DNA of 64,000 nt from Stakelama pacifica (GCF_004361835.1 NZ_SNWD01000015.1:28067-92066), one strand, 5' to 3'; positions 17,646-27,866 are shown, numbered from the stretch's first letter. Notes: a model not told the origin generated them from the letters alone. A program made the numbers and translations.

Positions 17646-18620
17646 TCAGGGCAGCAGCACCGTCGCGCCCTGTGTTTCGCTCGCCTCGATCGCGCGATGC
17701 GCCTCGGCGGCGTCGCGAAGCGCGAAACGCTGTCCGATTTCGGGCTTCACCGCACCCTGCTCGACCATCGCGAATAGCCGGTCGGCCGATTTCTGCCGAC
17801 CGCCCTCGCCCGCGACATAGTCGAACAAAGTCGGGCGCGTGACGAACAGCGATCCCTTTTGCGCCAGCGTGCCCAGCGCGACGTCATTCACCGGGCCGCT
17901 CGCGTTGCCATAGCTGACGATCAGCCCGCGCCGCGAAGCGCTGTCGAGCGAGGCGGTCCAGGTCGCTTTCCCCACCCCGTCGAAAATCACCGGCACACCC
18001 GCGCCGTCGGTGATTTCACGAACACGGGCGGCAATGTCCTCCTCGTCATGACGGATGACATGCGCAGCGCCATTGTCGCGCGCTGCCTGCGCCTTTTCTT
18101 CGCTGCCGACCACGCCGATGACGCTCGCCCCGATCGCGTCGAGCCAGCCGGTCATGATATGGCCGACCCCTCCGGAAGCGGCATAGACGAGCACGCTCTG
18201 CCCCGCCTCGACCTTCGCGCAATTCTCAATCAGCGCCTGCGCGGTGCAGCCTTTGAGCAGTAACGCGGCAGCCGTCTCATCATCGATACCATCGGGAATG
18301 CGGATCAGCTGATCGGCGGGAATGTTGCGATGCGTGGCATAGGCGCCCAGCGCCGGACCGAACATGCCGACCCGATCGCCCGCCGAGAAGCCCTGCACGC
18401 CGCTGCCCACCGCTTCGACGATGCCGACGCCCTCGAGCCCCAGCCCGGAAGGCAGATCGATGCCGTACAGGCCCGATCGGTGATAAGTGTCGATATAGTT
18501 GAGGCCCGCGGCGCTGGTACGAATCCGCGCCTCACCCGCCTGCGGTTCAGCGAGATCGACCTCCACCCAGCGCAGCACCTCAGGCCCGCCATGTTCCTCG
18601 ATGCGGATTGCATATGCCAT
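17646..18620 (-). CDS. Quinone oxidoreductase (MDR family)
   Basis: A 324-residue medium-chain reductase of the QOR type without zinc-binding cysteines. It opens AYAIRIEEHGGPEVLRWVEV, carries RTSAAGLNYIDTYHRSGLY and the GLGLEGVGIVEAVGSGV segment of the catalytic domain, and has the NADPH site VYAASGGVGHIMTGWLDAIG. It probably performs NADPH-dependent one-electron reduction of quinones in the cytosol. It lies 12 bases downstream of an SDR gene on the same strand, so the two likely form an operon. Confidence 0.93.
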   Translation of the reverse strand: MAYAIRIEEHGGPEVLRWVEVDLAEPQAGEARIRTSAAGLNYIDTYHRSGLYGIDLPSGLGLEGVGIVEAVGSGVQGFSAGDRVGMFGPALGAYATHRNIPADQLIRIPDGIDDETAAALLLKGCTAQALIENCAKVEAGQSVLVYAASGGVGHIMTGWLDAIGASVIGVVGSEEKAQAARDNGAAHVIRHDEEDIAARVREITDGAGVPVIFDGVGKATWTASLDSASRRGLIVSYGNASGPVNDVALGTLAQKGSLFVTRPTLFDYVAGEGGRQKSADRLFAMVEQGAVKPEIGQRFALRDAAEAHRAIEASETQGATVLLP

Positions 18621-18632
18621 GCTGCTGCTCCC

Positions 18633-19391
18633 TTACAGACGCGGCTGACCGTTGGACGCGCTGAGCCCCCCGTCAACCGGCAAATTGACGCCCGTGACGA
18701 AACGCGCATCTTCACTCGCCAGAAACGCGATGACCGGCGCGATATCTTCGGGCTGGGCAGGTCGCTGCATCGGGATGCGTTTCATGAAGGCGTCGAACTT
18801 TGCCTGATCTTCCTTGATGCCGCCCGCCATATCGGTGTCGGTCATGCTGGGACAGACCGCGTTGACGCGAACGCCTTCGGCGGCATGATCCATCGCCATT
18901 GCGCGCACCATGTTGGTGACGGCGCCCTTGGACGCATTGTAGGCGAGCATCGACCAGTCGCCGCCAAGTCCCGACACCGACGATGTCATGACGATCGCCC
19001 CCTTTGCGCGCTTGAGATGCGGCATCGCCGCCTTCGCCATATGGAAGCAGCCGGCGACATTGACGTCCATGACCTTTTGAAAGTCGCTATCCTCGGTCGC
19101 GGTTACATCGCCCTGCGTCGCGATCCCGGCATTGTTGACCAGAACGTCCACGCCGCCAAACCGGTCGGCCGCTGCCTTCACCGCTTCGGCCGATTGCATC
19201 GCCTTGGACACATCGGCGGTGTGGATCAGGGTGCGCGCCTCGGGCAGGTTCGCCGCCACGCGCTCGAGCTTTTCGCGAGTGCGGCCGATCAGTATCACAT
19301 TGGCGCCCTCGTCGGAAAAGCGGCGTGCGGTCGCTTCGCCGATGCCCGACCCGGCGCCCGTCACAATGACGGTTTTTCCTTCGAATCGCAT
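18633..19391 (-). CDS. Short-chain dehydrogenase/reductase
   Basis: A 252-residue classical SDR. The cofactor motif TGAGSGIG is at the N terminus, NNAG follows, and the catalytic Ser and Tyr-Lys are in VMTSSVSG and YNASKGAVTNM. The C terminus GVNLPVDGGLSASNGQ is typical. ATG 19391 begins at the beta strand KTVIVTGA, with an upstream in-frame ATG at 19451 rejected because it falls in the phoX terminator gap. The substrate is not predictable. It is co-directional with the quinone oxidoreductase. Confidence 0.92.
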   Translation of the reverse strand: MRFEGKTVIVTGAGSGIGEATARRFSDEGANVILIGRTREKLERVAANLPEARTLIHTADVSKAMQSAEAVKAAADRFGGVDVLVNNAGIATQGDVTATEDSDFQKVMDVNVAGCFHMAKAAMPHLKRAKGAIVMTSSVSGLGGDWSMLAYNASKGAVTNMVRAMAMDHAAEGVRVNAVCPSMTDTDMAGGIKEDQAKFDAFMKRIPMQRPAQPEDIAPVIAFLASEDARFVTGVNLPVDGGLSASNGQPRL

Positions 19392-19472
19392 GATTTCGCT
19401 CCATCCTTGCTGTTTGCCCTGCCAACGCGGGCCAAAGGCCGTGAGTTGCACTGCAATAGGAAGCAGGATGGG

Positions 19473-19505
19473 AAAAACGGGCCGCGCCGGGTCATGGCGC
19501 GGCCC
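19473..19505 (-). terminator. Intrinsic terminator of phoX
   Basis: A perfect 10-base inverted repeat (GGGCCGCGCC at 19479-19488 with GGCGCGGCCC at 19496-19505) and a 7-base loop. On the minus strand it is followed by five T residues (A run at 19473-19477). It lies 16 bases after the phoX stop. Confidence 0.88.
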
Positions 19506-19520
19506 ACATCACTTCAAATG

Positions 19521-21395
19521 TTATGCGCCGACAGGCTCGCTGTCGCTGCGCTGCACCACCACGGTCGAAGAGCGCGGCTCTTCCCCGTCGATCGGCCAGT
19601 TGCCGGTCGGGTGCTGGATGTTGATGAAGAAGTTTTTGAGGTCCGGCGTATAGGCGATGCCGGTGATCTCACACCCTTCGGGGCCGACGAGGAAGCGCTT
19701 CGATTCGGCGGTTTCGCGATCGATGTTGAACATGGCGTTATGCCCGAACACATCCTCGATCGTCCGACCCGACACGCCCGAATTGCCGGGGACGGAATGG
19801 TCGGTCTGCACCCAAAGCCGGCCTTCCGGATCGACCCGGATTCCGTCGGGGCTGGAGAAAGTGTCGCCGTTGATATTGCCGGTGAGGTTACCCTGCGGCG
19901 TGGTGAGCGAGGGATCGCCCGCCAGCAGCAGAATATCCCAGGTGAATTTCATTGCGAGCGGCGAATCGCCCTCTTCCTTCCACCGGATGATATGGCCGTG
20001 ACGGTTCTGCACGCGCGGATTGGCGGCATCGGTGACCTGACGGCTCGAATTGTTGGTCAGCGTCACGAAAACGGTCTTGTCGGGTGCAACGGTGATCCAT
20101 TCCGGGCGATCCATCACCGTACCGCCGGCAACGCGCGCCGCCGATTTGGTATTGATCAGCACCGACGCCTGATTGGGGAAATCAACCGTCTGGGGCGTGG
20201 TCGCGCCCTGCGAAGTGTTGCCCGGATCGGTCGCGCCCATGGTGAGGCCGTTCTTGCCGCGCGTCAGTTCCAGCCAGTCGCCCGAACCATCGCCGTTGAA
20301 GCGCGCGACATACAGCGTGCCGTAATCGAGCATGTCGATATTGGCGAGGCGGTTGTCCGGGTTGAACGCACGAGCGCAGACGAATTTATAGATACAGCCC
20401 GGCGTCGAATCGTCGCCCATATAGAAGGCGACGCGGTTATCGTCATCGGTCATGAAGGCGACGTTTTCATGGTCGAAACGGCCCATCGCGGTACGCTTGG
20501 TCGGTGCGGCCAGTTCGCCATAGGGGTCGATCTCGACAACCCAACCATAGCCATCTTCGGGCTGGGTGGGGTCGAGATAATTGTCGGTCGTCTCTTCGCA
20601 GGTGAGATAGGTGCCCCATGGCGTATTGCCGCTGGAACAGTTGTTCAGCGTTCCGACGATTTCGGGACCGATCAGCCCGGCGGCAGGGCCGCCCGCGCGA
20701 TAGATGGTATTGCCGGTATAGCGTTTGTTATATTTCGAATCGGTCTTGACCGACCATTTGCCGTCCGAACCCTTGGCAACTTCGATGATCGACACGCCGA
20801 CGGCGGAAAGCGCGATCTTCTTCTGCTCGTCGGTCGCGGTGGCGGGATCGTAATCGCCTGCCATCAGGATGTTGAAGTCGGGATATTCCTGATTGATAGC
20901 CAGCAGCCCGCCGGTGTTGGGATCGACATCGGGAAGCTCGTAATAATGCATGCCGTCATGGTTGCCGCCCGCCTGCTTTTCGGTTTCCGCCGACGACTGG
21001 AAGCTGCCCGAATAGCCGGGCGCGCCGGCTTCCACCGGATCACCCGCCTTGAAGATCGTGTCGACCGTATAGCCCTGCGGCACGGTAACTGTGTCGTTCA
21101 AATTGGCTTCGATCGGGTCGAATTCGATCGCATAGCTGGTCGGTGTCGGCGTCGGTGCGGGGGTGGGTGCCGGTGTGGGGGTCGGCGAAGGCGTTACGAC
21201 GCTTCCCGAATCATTGTCATCGCATGCAGCCAGTGCGCCAAGTGCCGGGAGTGCCGACAGCATCAGACCGCGGCGCAGGATCGTGCGGCGATCGGGATTG
21301 GCAGCTACGATTTCTTCCAGCGTGGGCGTGTCCATGCTGTCAATTTGCAGCGCGGTGCGGCTTGCCGCCCGCGCTTCATCGGTCAAGTGCGACAT
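19521..21395 (-). CDS. phoX: PhoX-family alkaline phosphatase, Tat-exported
   Basis: A 624-residue protein of the PhoX/DUF839 family. The N terminus carries a twin-arginine motif (RRTILRRGLML, Arg36-Arg37) and a hydrophobic stretch ending LGALAACDD, so Cys58 may be a lipobox, giving a Tat-exported lipoprotein. A Thr-Pro linker (PTPTPAPTPAPTPTPT) precedes the catalytic domain with family segments ATDEQKKIALSAVGVSIIEV, NNCSSGNTPWGTYLTCEET and GRFDHENVAFMTDDD. PhoX enzymes are calcium/iron phosphatases that release phosphate from organic esters in the periplasm. The start at 21395 is set by AGGGGA at a good distance; the ATG two codons earlier is too close. A Pho-box-like repeat lies upstream. 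Confidence 0.92.
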   Translation of the reverse strand: MSHLTDEARAASRTALQIDSMDTPTLEEIVAANPDRRTILRRGLMLSALPALGALAACDDNDSGSVVTPSPTPTPAPTPAPTPTPTSYAIEFDPIEANLNDTVTVPQGYTVDTIFKAGDPVEAGAPGYSGSFQSSAETEKQAGGNHDGMHYYELPDVDPNTGGLLAINQEYPDFNILMAGDYDPATATDEQKKIALSAVGVSIIEVAKGSDGKWSVKTDSKYNKRYTGNTIYRAGGPAAGLIGPEIVGTLNNCSSGNTPWGTYLTCEETTDNYLDPTQPEDGYGWVVEIDPYGELAAPTKRTAMGRFDHENVAFMTDDDNRVAFYMGDDSTPGCIYKFVCARAFNPDNRLANIDMLDYGTLYVARFNGDGSGDWLELTRGKNGLTMGATDPGNTSQGATTPQTVDFPNQASVLINTKSAARVAGGTVMDRPEWITVAPDKTVFVTLTNNSSRQVTDAANPRVQNRHGHIIRWKEEGDSPLAMKFTWDILLLAGDPSLTTPQGNLTGNINGDTFSSPDGIRVDPEGRLWVQTDHSVPGNSGVSGRTIEDVFGHNAMFNIDRETAESKRFLVGPEGCEITGIAYTPDLKNFFINIQHPTGNWPIDGEEPRSSTVVVQRSDSEPVGA

Positions 21396-21478
21396 ATGCA
21401 TTCCCCTGTTGAATGACGGCAGGCGGCATCGCCTCCCAATGCGCAAATGAGCGCCGGGGGAATCCCTATCGGGCGGAA

Positions 21479-21507
21479 AAGACAGTTCGACTGCTATTCA
21501 AAGACAG
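21479..21507 (-). promoter_or_regulatory. Pho-box-like direct repeat upstream of phoX
   Basis: Read on the minus strand, CTGTCTT occurs twice (complements of 21501-21507 and 21479-21485) exactly 22 bases apart, with a degenerate 7-mer (TAGCAGT) at the 11-base position between. PhoB sites are 11-base-spaced direct repeats of CTGTCAT-like 7-mers, so this fits a phosphate-responsive operator. It lies 84-112 bases upstream of the phoX ATG. Confidence 0.6.
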
Positions 21508-21572
21508 TAAGAGTGCAAAACGAAGAATATTTTATTACAATGACTTAGCGCATTCCGGAGAGCGTTCGCCGC

Positions 21573-24500
21573 CTAATAATCCTTCGATACCCGCACATTG
21601 ACGCTTTGCCGTCCGATGGTGGAGACCGAAGAGAGCAGCGACAGCCAGCGCGTAACCTGAAACTCGGCGCGCGTCGCCGAATAGCCCTGTCCGTCGGAGA
21701 TGATCTCCACATAAGTGCGCCGGGTGAGATATTTGCCCGCAGCCAGCGCAGTCGCCTGCCCGGTCTGCGGATCGGCGGGCAGGATGCGCAACCGGTCGAG
21801 CCCCGCCGCACGGCGCACGGCGTTGATCGGGTCCAGCCCGTTGCCGCCATCCTGCAACGCCGCCACCGCGCTTGCCAGTTGCAGCGCTTCGGGTGCCGAC
21901 AAATTGGTGATCGACGTGCCGAAGAGCAGGCGCGAGAGCAGCTCGTCCTCGGGCAATGCGGGCGTGCTGGTGAAGCTGATCTCCGGCCTAGCCGAGGTGC
22001 CGGTGACGCGGATCGTCGCATTGATGTCCTGCGTATCGGCATTGGCGGCGATGTCGAGCGCGGGATTGGGCGGCTGCGTCCCCGAAAAGCGGATAACGCC
22101 GCGATCAAGGTCGAACGTCCGGCCCGCAAAATCATAATCGCCGCGGATCAGATCGGCGCGGCCGGTAATCGCCGGATTGGTCGGTTCACCGCCGATATGC
22201 AGGTCCGCCGACCATTCGCTGTCAAGGCCGAGCCCGCGTACCATCATCGCGCCCTTGGCCTTTGCGTCCAGATCGAGCTTCCACGGCCGTGTCGGCGTGT
22301 CTTCGATATCGGCGCCAAAGGGCCGGTTGATTTCGCGCGTTTCGATTTGCGGAATTTCGGTCGCCGCTGTGGCTCTGCCCAGCTGATAGCGGCTGCTGAC
22401 GAGCTGCACATCGCCCGAAATTTCGCCGCCGGCGCCGGACGAGCGGATGCGCAGCGGCCCGGTGACCGTCGCGGCGATATCGTCGCGATTGATCAGCCGC
22501 GCCTTTTCCGCCTGTACTGAAAGGTCGATGCCGACGCCGCGTGCGCGCGAGAATTCGAAACTGCCCGATCCGCTGACCTTGCCGTCGCGCCCGTCATTGC
22601 CCGCAAAATCGTCGATGACCAGTCGCGAGCCGTCGAAGCGGCCGCTCGCATTCAGATCGGCGAGCACGGTGCCGGTGGTGGCGCTCTGAATCCGCCCCCC
22701 GCGCATGCGAACCGATCCGCGAATGCGTGGATCGTTGAGGCTGCCGCCGAAATCCGCGCCGATCGCCACTGGACCGGTCAGGTCGAACAGTTCGATACCG
22801 CTCAGCCGCCACAGCGTGTCGGCGGGACCGTCAAAGCGAAGCTGCGCAAACATCGGGGCATTGCCCAGCCGCTCGATCAGGCTGCCCGCCCCGCCCGGCG
22901 ACAGGCGGATCTGGCCGCGCCCGATCGTCTTGCCATTGCTGACCGCGACCGCGCGCGCGGCGAATTTGCCGGGTTGCAGCAGCGCGGCGAGGCCGAGATC
23001 GACCGGAGTGGAGGACAGTACCAGCCCCGACCGAGTCAGCCCGCGCACGGTCAGATTCGCCTTGCCTGTGGGACCGCCCTCGCCGGCCGCCGCATAATGC
23101 AACGTGCCGGATGCCGAGCCGCCAAGTCCGAGCCCCGGATAACCGATATCGAGCACCGATAGCGGCATGGTGTCGAGCGACGCGTCGAAACTGGTGCTCT
23201 CCCCCGCCGTACTGCCCGACATCGTCGCCTGACCGCCCGCAAAGGACAGGGTGGTTTTCGACAAGCGCCAGCCGTCGCCGTCGCGTGCCAGCCGCGCCGG
23301 ACTGGTGAGGCGGATGGGCTTGCCGTCCAGCGTGCCGTTGGCGGTGACGACATACAGATCGGGATGGATTTCGGCCTGAGTCTGAATCGCGAAATTGCGC
23401 CCCCGGCTCCCGGCAAGCGATGCGTTGAGCAGCCCGTCGCCGCCGCGCATGCGGATCGTGCCGTTCAGCCGTTCGAGCATCAGGCCGTTCCCCTGCACCC
23501 CGCGCGCAATCGCGGTGGCATTGATCTGCGTGCCTTCGGGATCGAGCAGCACGTCGAAATCGCTCTTGCCGCGCGCGACCTGCAGCGTGGGCCCCAGCCG
23601 GGCATCGCGCGCGCTGATCGATCCGCTGATCCGCTGCATATCCGATTGGGGCGCAAGCGTGAGCGCGCCCGACAGGCCGCCGCCCGCCACCGCCAGCTTG
23701 CCTGCAAAACCGCCCTCGACAATGTCGAGCGTGCCGTTCGCTTCCGTCCCGCTGACCGCGAGCTTTTGAATCGCGATCTGCGCGGTGCCGCCGGGGGGTA
23801 GCAGGATATCGCCCGCTATCGTGAACGGCCCCAGCCGCGATGTGCCCTCACCGGTAAAGCTATAGCCCTGATCGGTGGGGTCGAGATGCGTCACGACCTG
23901 TTTCAGCCCCAGCGCGTCATTGGGCCGCGCGAAGCGGATATCGAGCGTCGGGTGGTCGATCTTGCCGTCGAGCACGAGGGTGAGCGGCCCGTAATCCTGA
24001 TGCTCGCCCACCGCCTCGATATGGAAACTGCCGTCGCGGCGGCGATAGCCCTTGCCGCGCAGCGTGAGCGCGGGCGAGGTCAGCACCATATCGTCAAAGC
24101 GCAGCACCATGTCCGGGCCGCGCTCCAGCCGCGTGGTAATTCGCGGCAGGCCCTGCATGAGCGACCGGAAAAAGCCGTTGTCGAGCCGGATCAACCGCGC
24201 CGATCCGCGCCCGGCGACACGTATCCCGCCGCCCGGCACCGGCGTGGCGCGAAGGTCGGAATCGACCTCCACAAGGCCAAGTCCGGGGATCAGATACCGG
24301 TGCAATCCGCCCATCATCGAAACGACGAAACGTCCGGTCTTCAGGTCGATGTACAGGATCAGCTTGCCGCGCAATTTATCCGATCGCAGGTCGAGACCGT
24401 TGCCCGTGATACTGTCGGGCGTCACCTTCAGCTGACCGTCGAGCCGCAGATTGCGCAGGATACCGCCCGCGACATCACCCACGCCCGTCACCCGCTTCGC

Positions 24501-25754
24501 GACCAGCCGCAGCGGCACGGTGACGGGCGCTTTGGACAGCCGGCCCTGCCCGGCAGCATGCACGCCTTCGAACCCGGTATTGTCGACGGCGAACCGGTCG
24601 GCATCGATGCGATAGTCGAATTTGGCGGTGTCGAACGGCCCGTCGAGGATCGTGCGAATCTCGACATTGCGCCCGCTGGTGCCGGGGAAGAGCGCCGCCA
24701 CCCGGTGCAGCCGCGCGCGAATGCGGACATCGCGCAGCAGCGATTTGGCGAGATCGATCGTGCCCGAACTCTCGACCGTCATCGCCGCCGATTTCAGGTC
24801 GAGCGTTCCCGACAGGCGGCGATGGTCGAGCGTGCCCTTGCCCCGGATCGACAGGCGCGGGGCGGACAGGCGCTGCACCTTGCCATGGGTGATGCTTTGC
24901 AGGTTCAGCGTTCCGGCGAGCCCGAATTCGCCCTGTCGGTTGCCCATGCGCAGATCGGCAAGCTGCACATCGCCCGCCACCATCCGGGCAGCGCCCGCCC
25001 AGCGTGTCCAGCTGCCGTCGCCGCCGATGCGCAGCGCGAGCGGCTTTGCGATGCCGGTCAGTCTGGCGAACAGGCCCTCGGTAGCGCCGGTCGCTGCGAC
25101 ATTGACGTTGAAACGATCATCATCGGGCGACACGTCGATCTTTGCGAGCAAGCGGTCGCTGCCGTCGATCCGCGCGGTCAGATCGATGCGCGCACGGCCC
25201 GAACGGATATCCGCCGCCGCGCGAATATGGCCGGTACGTTTCTTGCCCAGTATCTTTTCGTCGATGGTCAGCGTTTCAATCGCAAAGCGTTCGACGCGGA
25301 TGTCGAAGCCCGGCAGGATCGGCCCCTGCCGCCCGGTGGGTTGGAGTTCGGGCAATTTATAGAGCGTCGCGCGCTTTGCGGTCAGCTGTTCGATCGACAG
25401 GCGGTTATCGAGCCATGCCAGCGGGCGCCAGTCGAGCTTCACCACCGGCGCGCGCAGCACCAGCCCTTTTGCATCGTAGATCGCCAGATCGCTGATCCGC
25501 GCATTCGAATAGAGCGATCCGTCGATCCGCCCGACTTTGAACCGCAACCCGTTGGCGGGTTTCAGCGCGGCAATGCGATCGGCGACGAAGCGATGGCCGA
25601 TATCGGTGTCGAGCGCCGCCATCCCCGCCACCAGCAGCGCGGCGAGGAAGATCAGCCCGGCGACGATCCGCGCCGCCCAGCGCCGCTTGCGCCAGCGGCG
25701 GCGGGGCTGCTGCTCACCCTCCGCCGGTTCGTCGAGATCGGCTTCGTTGGTCAA
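21573..25754 (-). CDS. tamB: Translocation and assembly module protein TamB
   Basis: A 1393-residue inner-membrane-anchored protein. A cytoplasmic basic segment (RRRWRKRRW) precedes one transmembrane helix (about residues 28-48), followed by a very long beta-rich region that forms the hydrophobic groove spanning the periplasm. The conserved C-terminal domain includes FDLDRGVIRFSGTQPPNPAL and ISFTSTPALPEDELLSRLLFG, and the protein ends VNVRVSKDY. TamB works with TamA to insert outer-membrane proteins and to move lipids between membranes. The start overlaps the tamA stop by ATGA, so the pair is one operon. Confidence 0.95.
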   Translation of the reverse strand: MTNEADLDEPAEGEQQPRRRWRKRRWAARIVAGLIFLAALLVAGMAALDTDIGHRFVADRIAALKPANGLRFKVGRIDGSLYSNARISDLAIYDAKGLVLRAPVVKLDWRPLAWLDNRLSIEQLTAKRATLYKLPELQPTGRQGPILPGFDIRVERFAIETLTIDEKILGKKRTGHIRAAADIRSGRARIDLTARIDGSDRLLAKIDVSPDDDRFNVNVAATGATEGLFARLTGIAKPLALRIGGDGSWTRWAGAARMVAGDVQLADLRMGNRQGEFGLAGTLNLQSITHGKVQRLSAPRLSIRGKGTLDHRRLSGTLDLKSAAMTVESSGTIDLAKSLLRDVRIRARLHRVAALFPGTSGRNVEIRTILDGPFDTAKFDYRIDADRFAVDNTGFEGVHAAGQGRLSKAPVTVPLRLVAKRVTGVGDVAGGILRNLRLDGQLKVTPDSITGNGLDLRSDKLRGKLILYIDLKTGRFVVSMMGGLHRYLIPGLGLVEVDSDLRATPVPGGGIRVAGRGSARLIRLDNGFFRSLMQGLPRITTRLERGPDMVLRFDDMVLTSPALTLRGKGYRRRDGSFHIEAVGEHQDYGPLTLVLDGKIDHPTLDIRFARPNDALGLKQVVTHLDPTDQGYSFTGEGTSRLGPFTIAGDILLPPGGTAQIAIQKLAVSGTEANGTLDIVEGGFAGKLAVAGGGLSGALTLAPQSDMQRISGSISARDARLGPTLQVARGKSDFDVLLDPEGTQINATAIARGVQGNGLMLERLNGTIRMRGGDGLLNASLAGSRGRNFAIQTQAEIHPDLYVVTANGTLDGKPIRLTSPARLARDGDGWRLSKTTLSFAGGQATMSGSTAGESTSFDASLDTMPLSVLDIGYPGLGLGGSASGTLHYAAAGEGGPTGKANLTVRGLTRSGLVLSSTPVDLGLAALLQPGKFAARAVAVSNGKTIGRGQIRLSPGGAGSLIERLGNAPMFAQLRFDGPADTLWRLSGIELFDLTGPVAIGADFGGSLNDPRIRGSVRMRGGRIQSATTGTVLADLNASGRFDGSRLVIDDFAGNDGRDGKVSGSGSFEFSRARGVGIDLSVQAEKARLINRDDIAATVTGPLRIRSSGAGGEISGDVQLVSSRYQLGRATAATEIPQIETREINRPFGADIEDTPTRPWKLDLDAKAKGAMMVRGLGLDSEWSADLHIGGEPTNPAITGRADLIRGDYDFAGRTFDLDRGVIRFSGTQPPNPALDIAANADTQDINATIRVTGTSARPEISFTSTPALPEDELLSRLLFGTSITNLSAPEALQLASAVAALQDGGNGLDPINAVRRAAGLDRLRILPADPQTGQATALAAGKYLTRRTYVEIISDGQGYSATRAEFQVTRWLSLLSSVSTIGRQSVNVRVSKDY

Positions 25755-27733
25755 AATGCCTGACCCAGCGAGACATAGACGGCGATGCGCGGATCGCCCG
25801 GCTGCGGGTTCAGCGGAGTGCCCACATCGACGCGGATCGGGCCGAAGCTGGAATAATAGCGAACGCCAAGCCCGGTGCCGAAGCGGAAATTCGAAAAGCG
25901 CGGGATCGCGTCGGTATAGATGTTGCCCGCATCAAGAAACGGCACCACGCCGAAATTGCCGAACGCCTTTACCCGCGCCTCGATCGAAAATTCGGCGAGG
26001 CTGCGCCCGCCGATCGGGTCGTTATTGGGATCGCGCGGCCCGATATCCTGATAGCCGTATCCGCGCACCGATGCGCCGCCGCCCGCATAGAAGCGCCGCG
26101 AAGGCGCGACCGCATCGCGCGGCGCGCCGAGGATCGTGCCGAGCCGCGTCCGCCCAGCGAGGACGACGCTGTCCGAAATCGGCTGATAGGCGCTGGCATC
26201 GAGCTGCACCCGGGTATAGCCGAACACATCGCCCGACAGCGACAATTCGGGCGACACCCGCGCGCCGAGGCGGAAGCCGCGCGTCGGGTTGAGCAGATCG
26301 TCGGAACCGTCATAGACCAGATTGGCGGGCAGTGCGGCGATGAAATAGGTGCGCTTCCTCGGCTCACCCGTCGATGCGATCACGTCACGTTCGTCACTCG
26401 CCAGCAATTCGCCGCCCAGCGACCAGGTCCATTTCTTTTGAAAGAAGATGTTGGTCTTGCGTTCGAGCGACGCGGCGATCTGCAGCGTGTGCGCTTCATA
26501 GGCGTTGCGATTGACATGCGTCGCCGCCACTTGACCGGTCAGTACCCGGTCGCGCCCTTTGAAATTGTTGCGCCGGAAAATGACATTGGCGAGCTGTTCG
26601 CGCGTGCCGAGCACGCCGCGCAGCGTCAGCGCACCTTCGGGCGGGAACAGGTTGCGATGCGTCCAGCTCGCCTCGGCGCGCGCGCCCTCGCCCGTGCCAT
26701 AGCCGAGCTCGCCCGCGATCGTGCGCGGCGGCGCAGGCTCCATCGCGACGTTCAGATTGACCGTATCGCTGCTGTCGCCGGGCACCGGGGTGATCCGTAC
26801 CGAGGAGACGAGCCCGGTCTGAATGATCGCGCGGCGCAGATCGTCGACCTCCGCCTCATCATAGGTGTCGCCGGGGTGGAAACGCGCGATTTCCTGCACA
26901 TGGTCGCCGCCGAAGACGCGATTATCGGCGGTTTCGATCCGCCCGAATGTGCGATTGCCGCCCGGATCGATGGTGAGCGTGAGCACTGCTTTGCCGTCGG
27001 CATGATCCACGGTGAGTTCGGGCGCCGACACTTTGGCGAAGGGAAAGCCGGTATCGTGAATCCGCTCGCGCAGCGCAGTCGTGGCGGCATCGATCCGGTC
27101 GGCATCGGCGGGATCGCCTGCCGAAAGGCCGAACGCCTGCTGCAAATCGTCCGCGCGCGCGCCGGTCTGATCCAGCCCGACAAGATCAACGCTTTCGAAG
27201 GTATAGCGCTGATGCGGCGCGACGTGCAGGATGACGGCGGGCTCCGCCTTTTGCTGATCGACCTCGACCGCGACATCGGCGTCGTAATAGCCCGCCGCGC
27301 GCATCAATTGTTTGAGCAGATCGGCATCCTGCCGCGCGCGCCGGTCGAGCTGCGCAGCGCTGGCCGGATCGCCGCTATGCTGGGCAAGCGCGGACAGCGC
27401 CTCGAACCGTTTGCGGATCAGGTCAGCCTCGACCTCGTCCAGCCCCTCGATACGGTAGCTGTAGCGCGTTTCCAGACTGGCGACCTGCGGCACCTCAACC
27501 GATTCGATCCCGCCCGACGACAGATCGGGCCATTCGACGCCGAGATCGGGCATCGCGTCCATCGGCGTTGTCGGATCGAGCGACGGACTGGTTTGGGCGG
27601 GTGCGGATCGGGCGGGAGCGGGCTGGGCGCCCGGGTCCTGCGACACCGACTGGCCGCGCGCGACGACCGGCTGCAATACCAACAAGAAACCGGCACCGGT
27701 CCATCCGACCCGCCGGGAGACCGCGCGACACAT
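25751..27733 (-). CDS. tamA: Translocation and assembly module outer-membrane protein TamA
   Basis: A 660-residue BamA/Omp85-superfamily protein. A signal peptide (about 1-28, ending VVARGQ) and a Pro/Ala-rich spacer precede POTRA domains (YSYRIEGLDEVEADLIRKRF and later YTFESVDLVGLDQTGARADD, GNRTFGRIETADNRVF). A 16-strand barrel follows, including the SFYAGGGASVRGYGYQ-like loop (FYAGGGASVRGYGYQDIGPR) that is the family hallmark, and the protein ends VYVSLGQAF with a terminal Phe. Its stop overlaps the tamB start. The outer-membrane partner of TamB, it could help assemble the autotransporter in this window. Confidence 0.94.
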   Translation of the reverse strand: MCRAVSRRVGWTGAGFLLVLQPVVARGQSVSQDPGAQPAPARSAPAQTSPSLDPTTPMDAMPDLGVEWPDLSSGGIESVEVPQVASLETRYSYRIEGLDEVEADLIRKRFEALSALAQHSGDPASAAQLDRRARQDADLLKQLMRAAGYYDADVAVEVDQQKAEPAVILHVAPHQRYTFESVDLVGLDQTGARADDLQQAFGLSAGDPADADRIDAATTALRERIHDTGFPFAKVSAPELTVDHADGKAVLTLTIDPGGNRTFGRIETADNRVFGGDHVQEIARFHPGDTYDEAEVDDLRRAIIQTGLVSSVRITPVPGDSSDTVNLNVAMEPAPPRTIAGELGYGTGEGARAEASWTHRNLFPPEGALTLRGVLGTREQLANVIFRRNNFKGRDRVLTGQVAATHVNRNAYEAHTLQIAASLERKTNIFFQKKWTWSLGGELLASDERDVIASTGEPRKRTYFIAALPANLVYDGSDDLLNPTRGFRLGARVSPELSLSGDVFGYTRVQLDASAYQPISDSVVLAGRTRLGTILGAPRDAVAPSRRFYAGGGASVRGYGYQDIGPRDPNNDPIGGRSLAEFSIEARVKAFGNFGVVPFLDAGNIYTDAIPRFSNFRFGTGLGVRYYSSFGPIRVDVGTPLNPQPGDPRIAVYVSLGQAF

Positions 27734-27866
27734 GCTGCCGTCCTAACCCGACTCGCGGGTTGCGCACAATCGCCTATCGTGTCGGTCGTCGCGCATTGCA
27801 GGCGCATCATGGCGGAACCATTGCGGCTATGGCGTCGGGGCGCGCGACATGGCAAGGCTGTTTCTT

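Noticed and set aside
18330..21416. A very long open frame on the plus strand opposite phoX and its neighbours
   Set aside because: It lies antisense to well-supported genes, has no recognisable domains, and long antisense frames are expected in GC-rich coding DNA.
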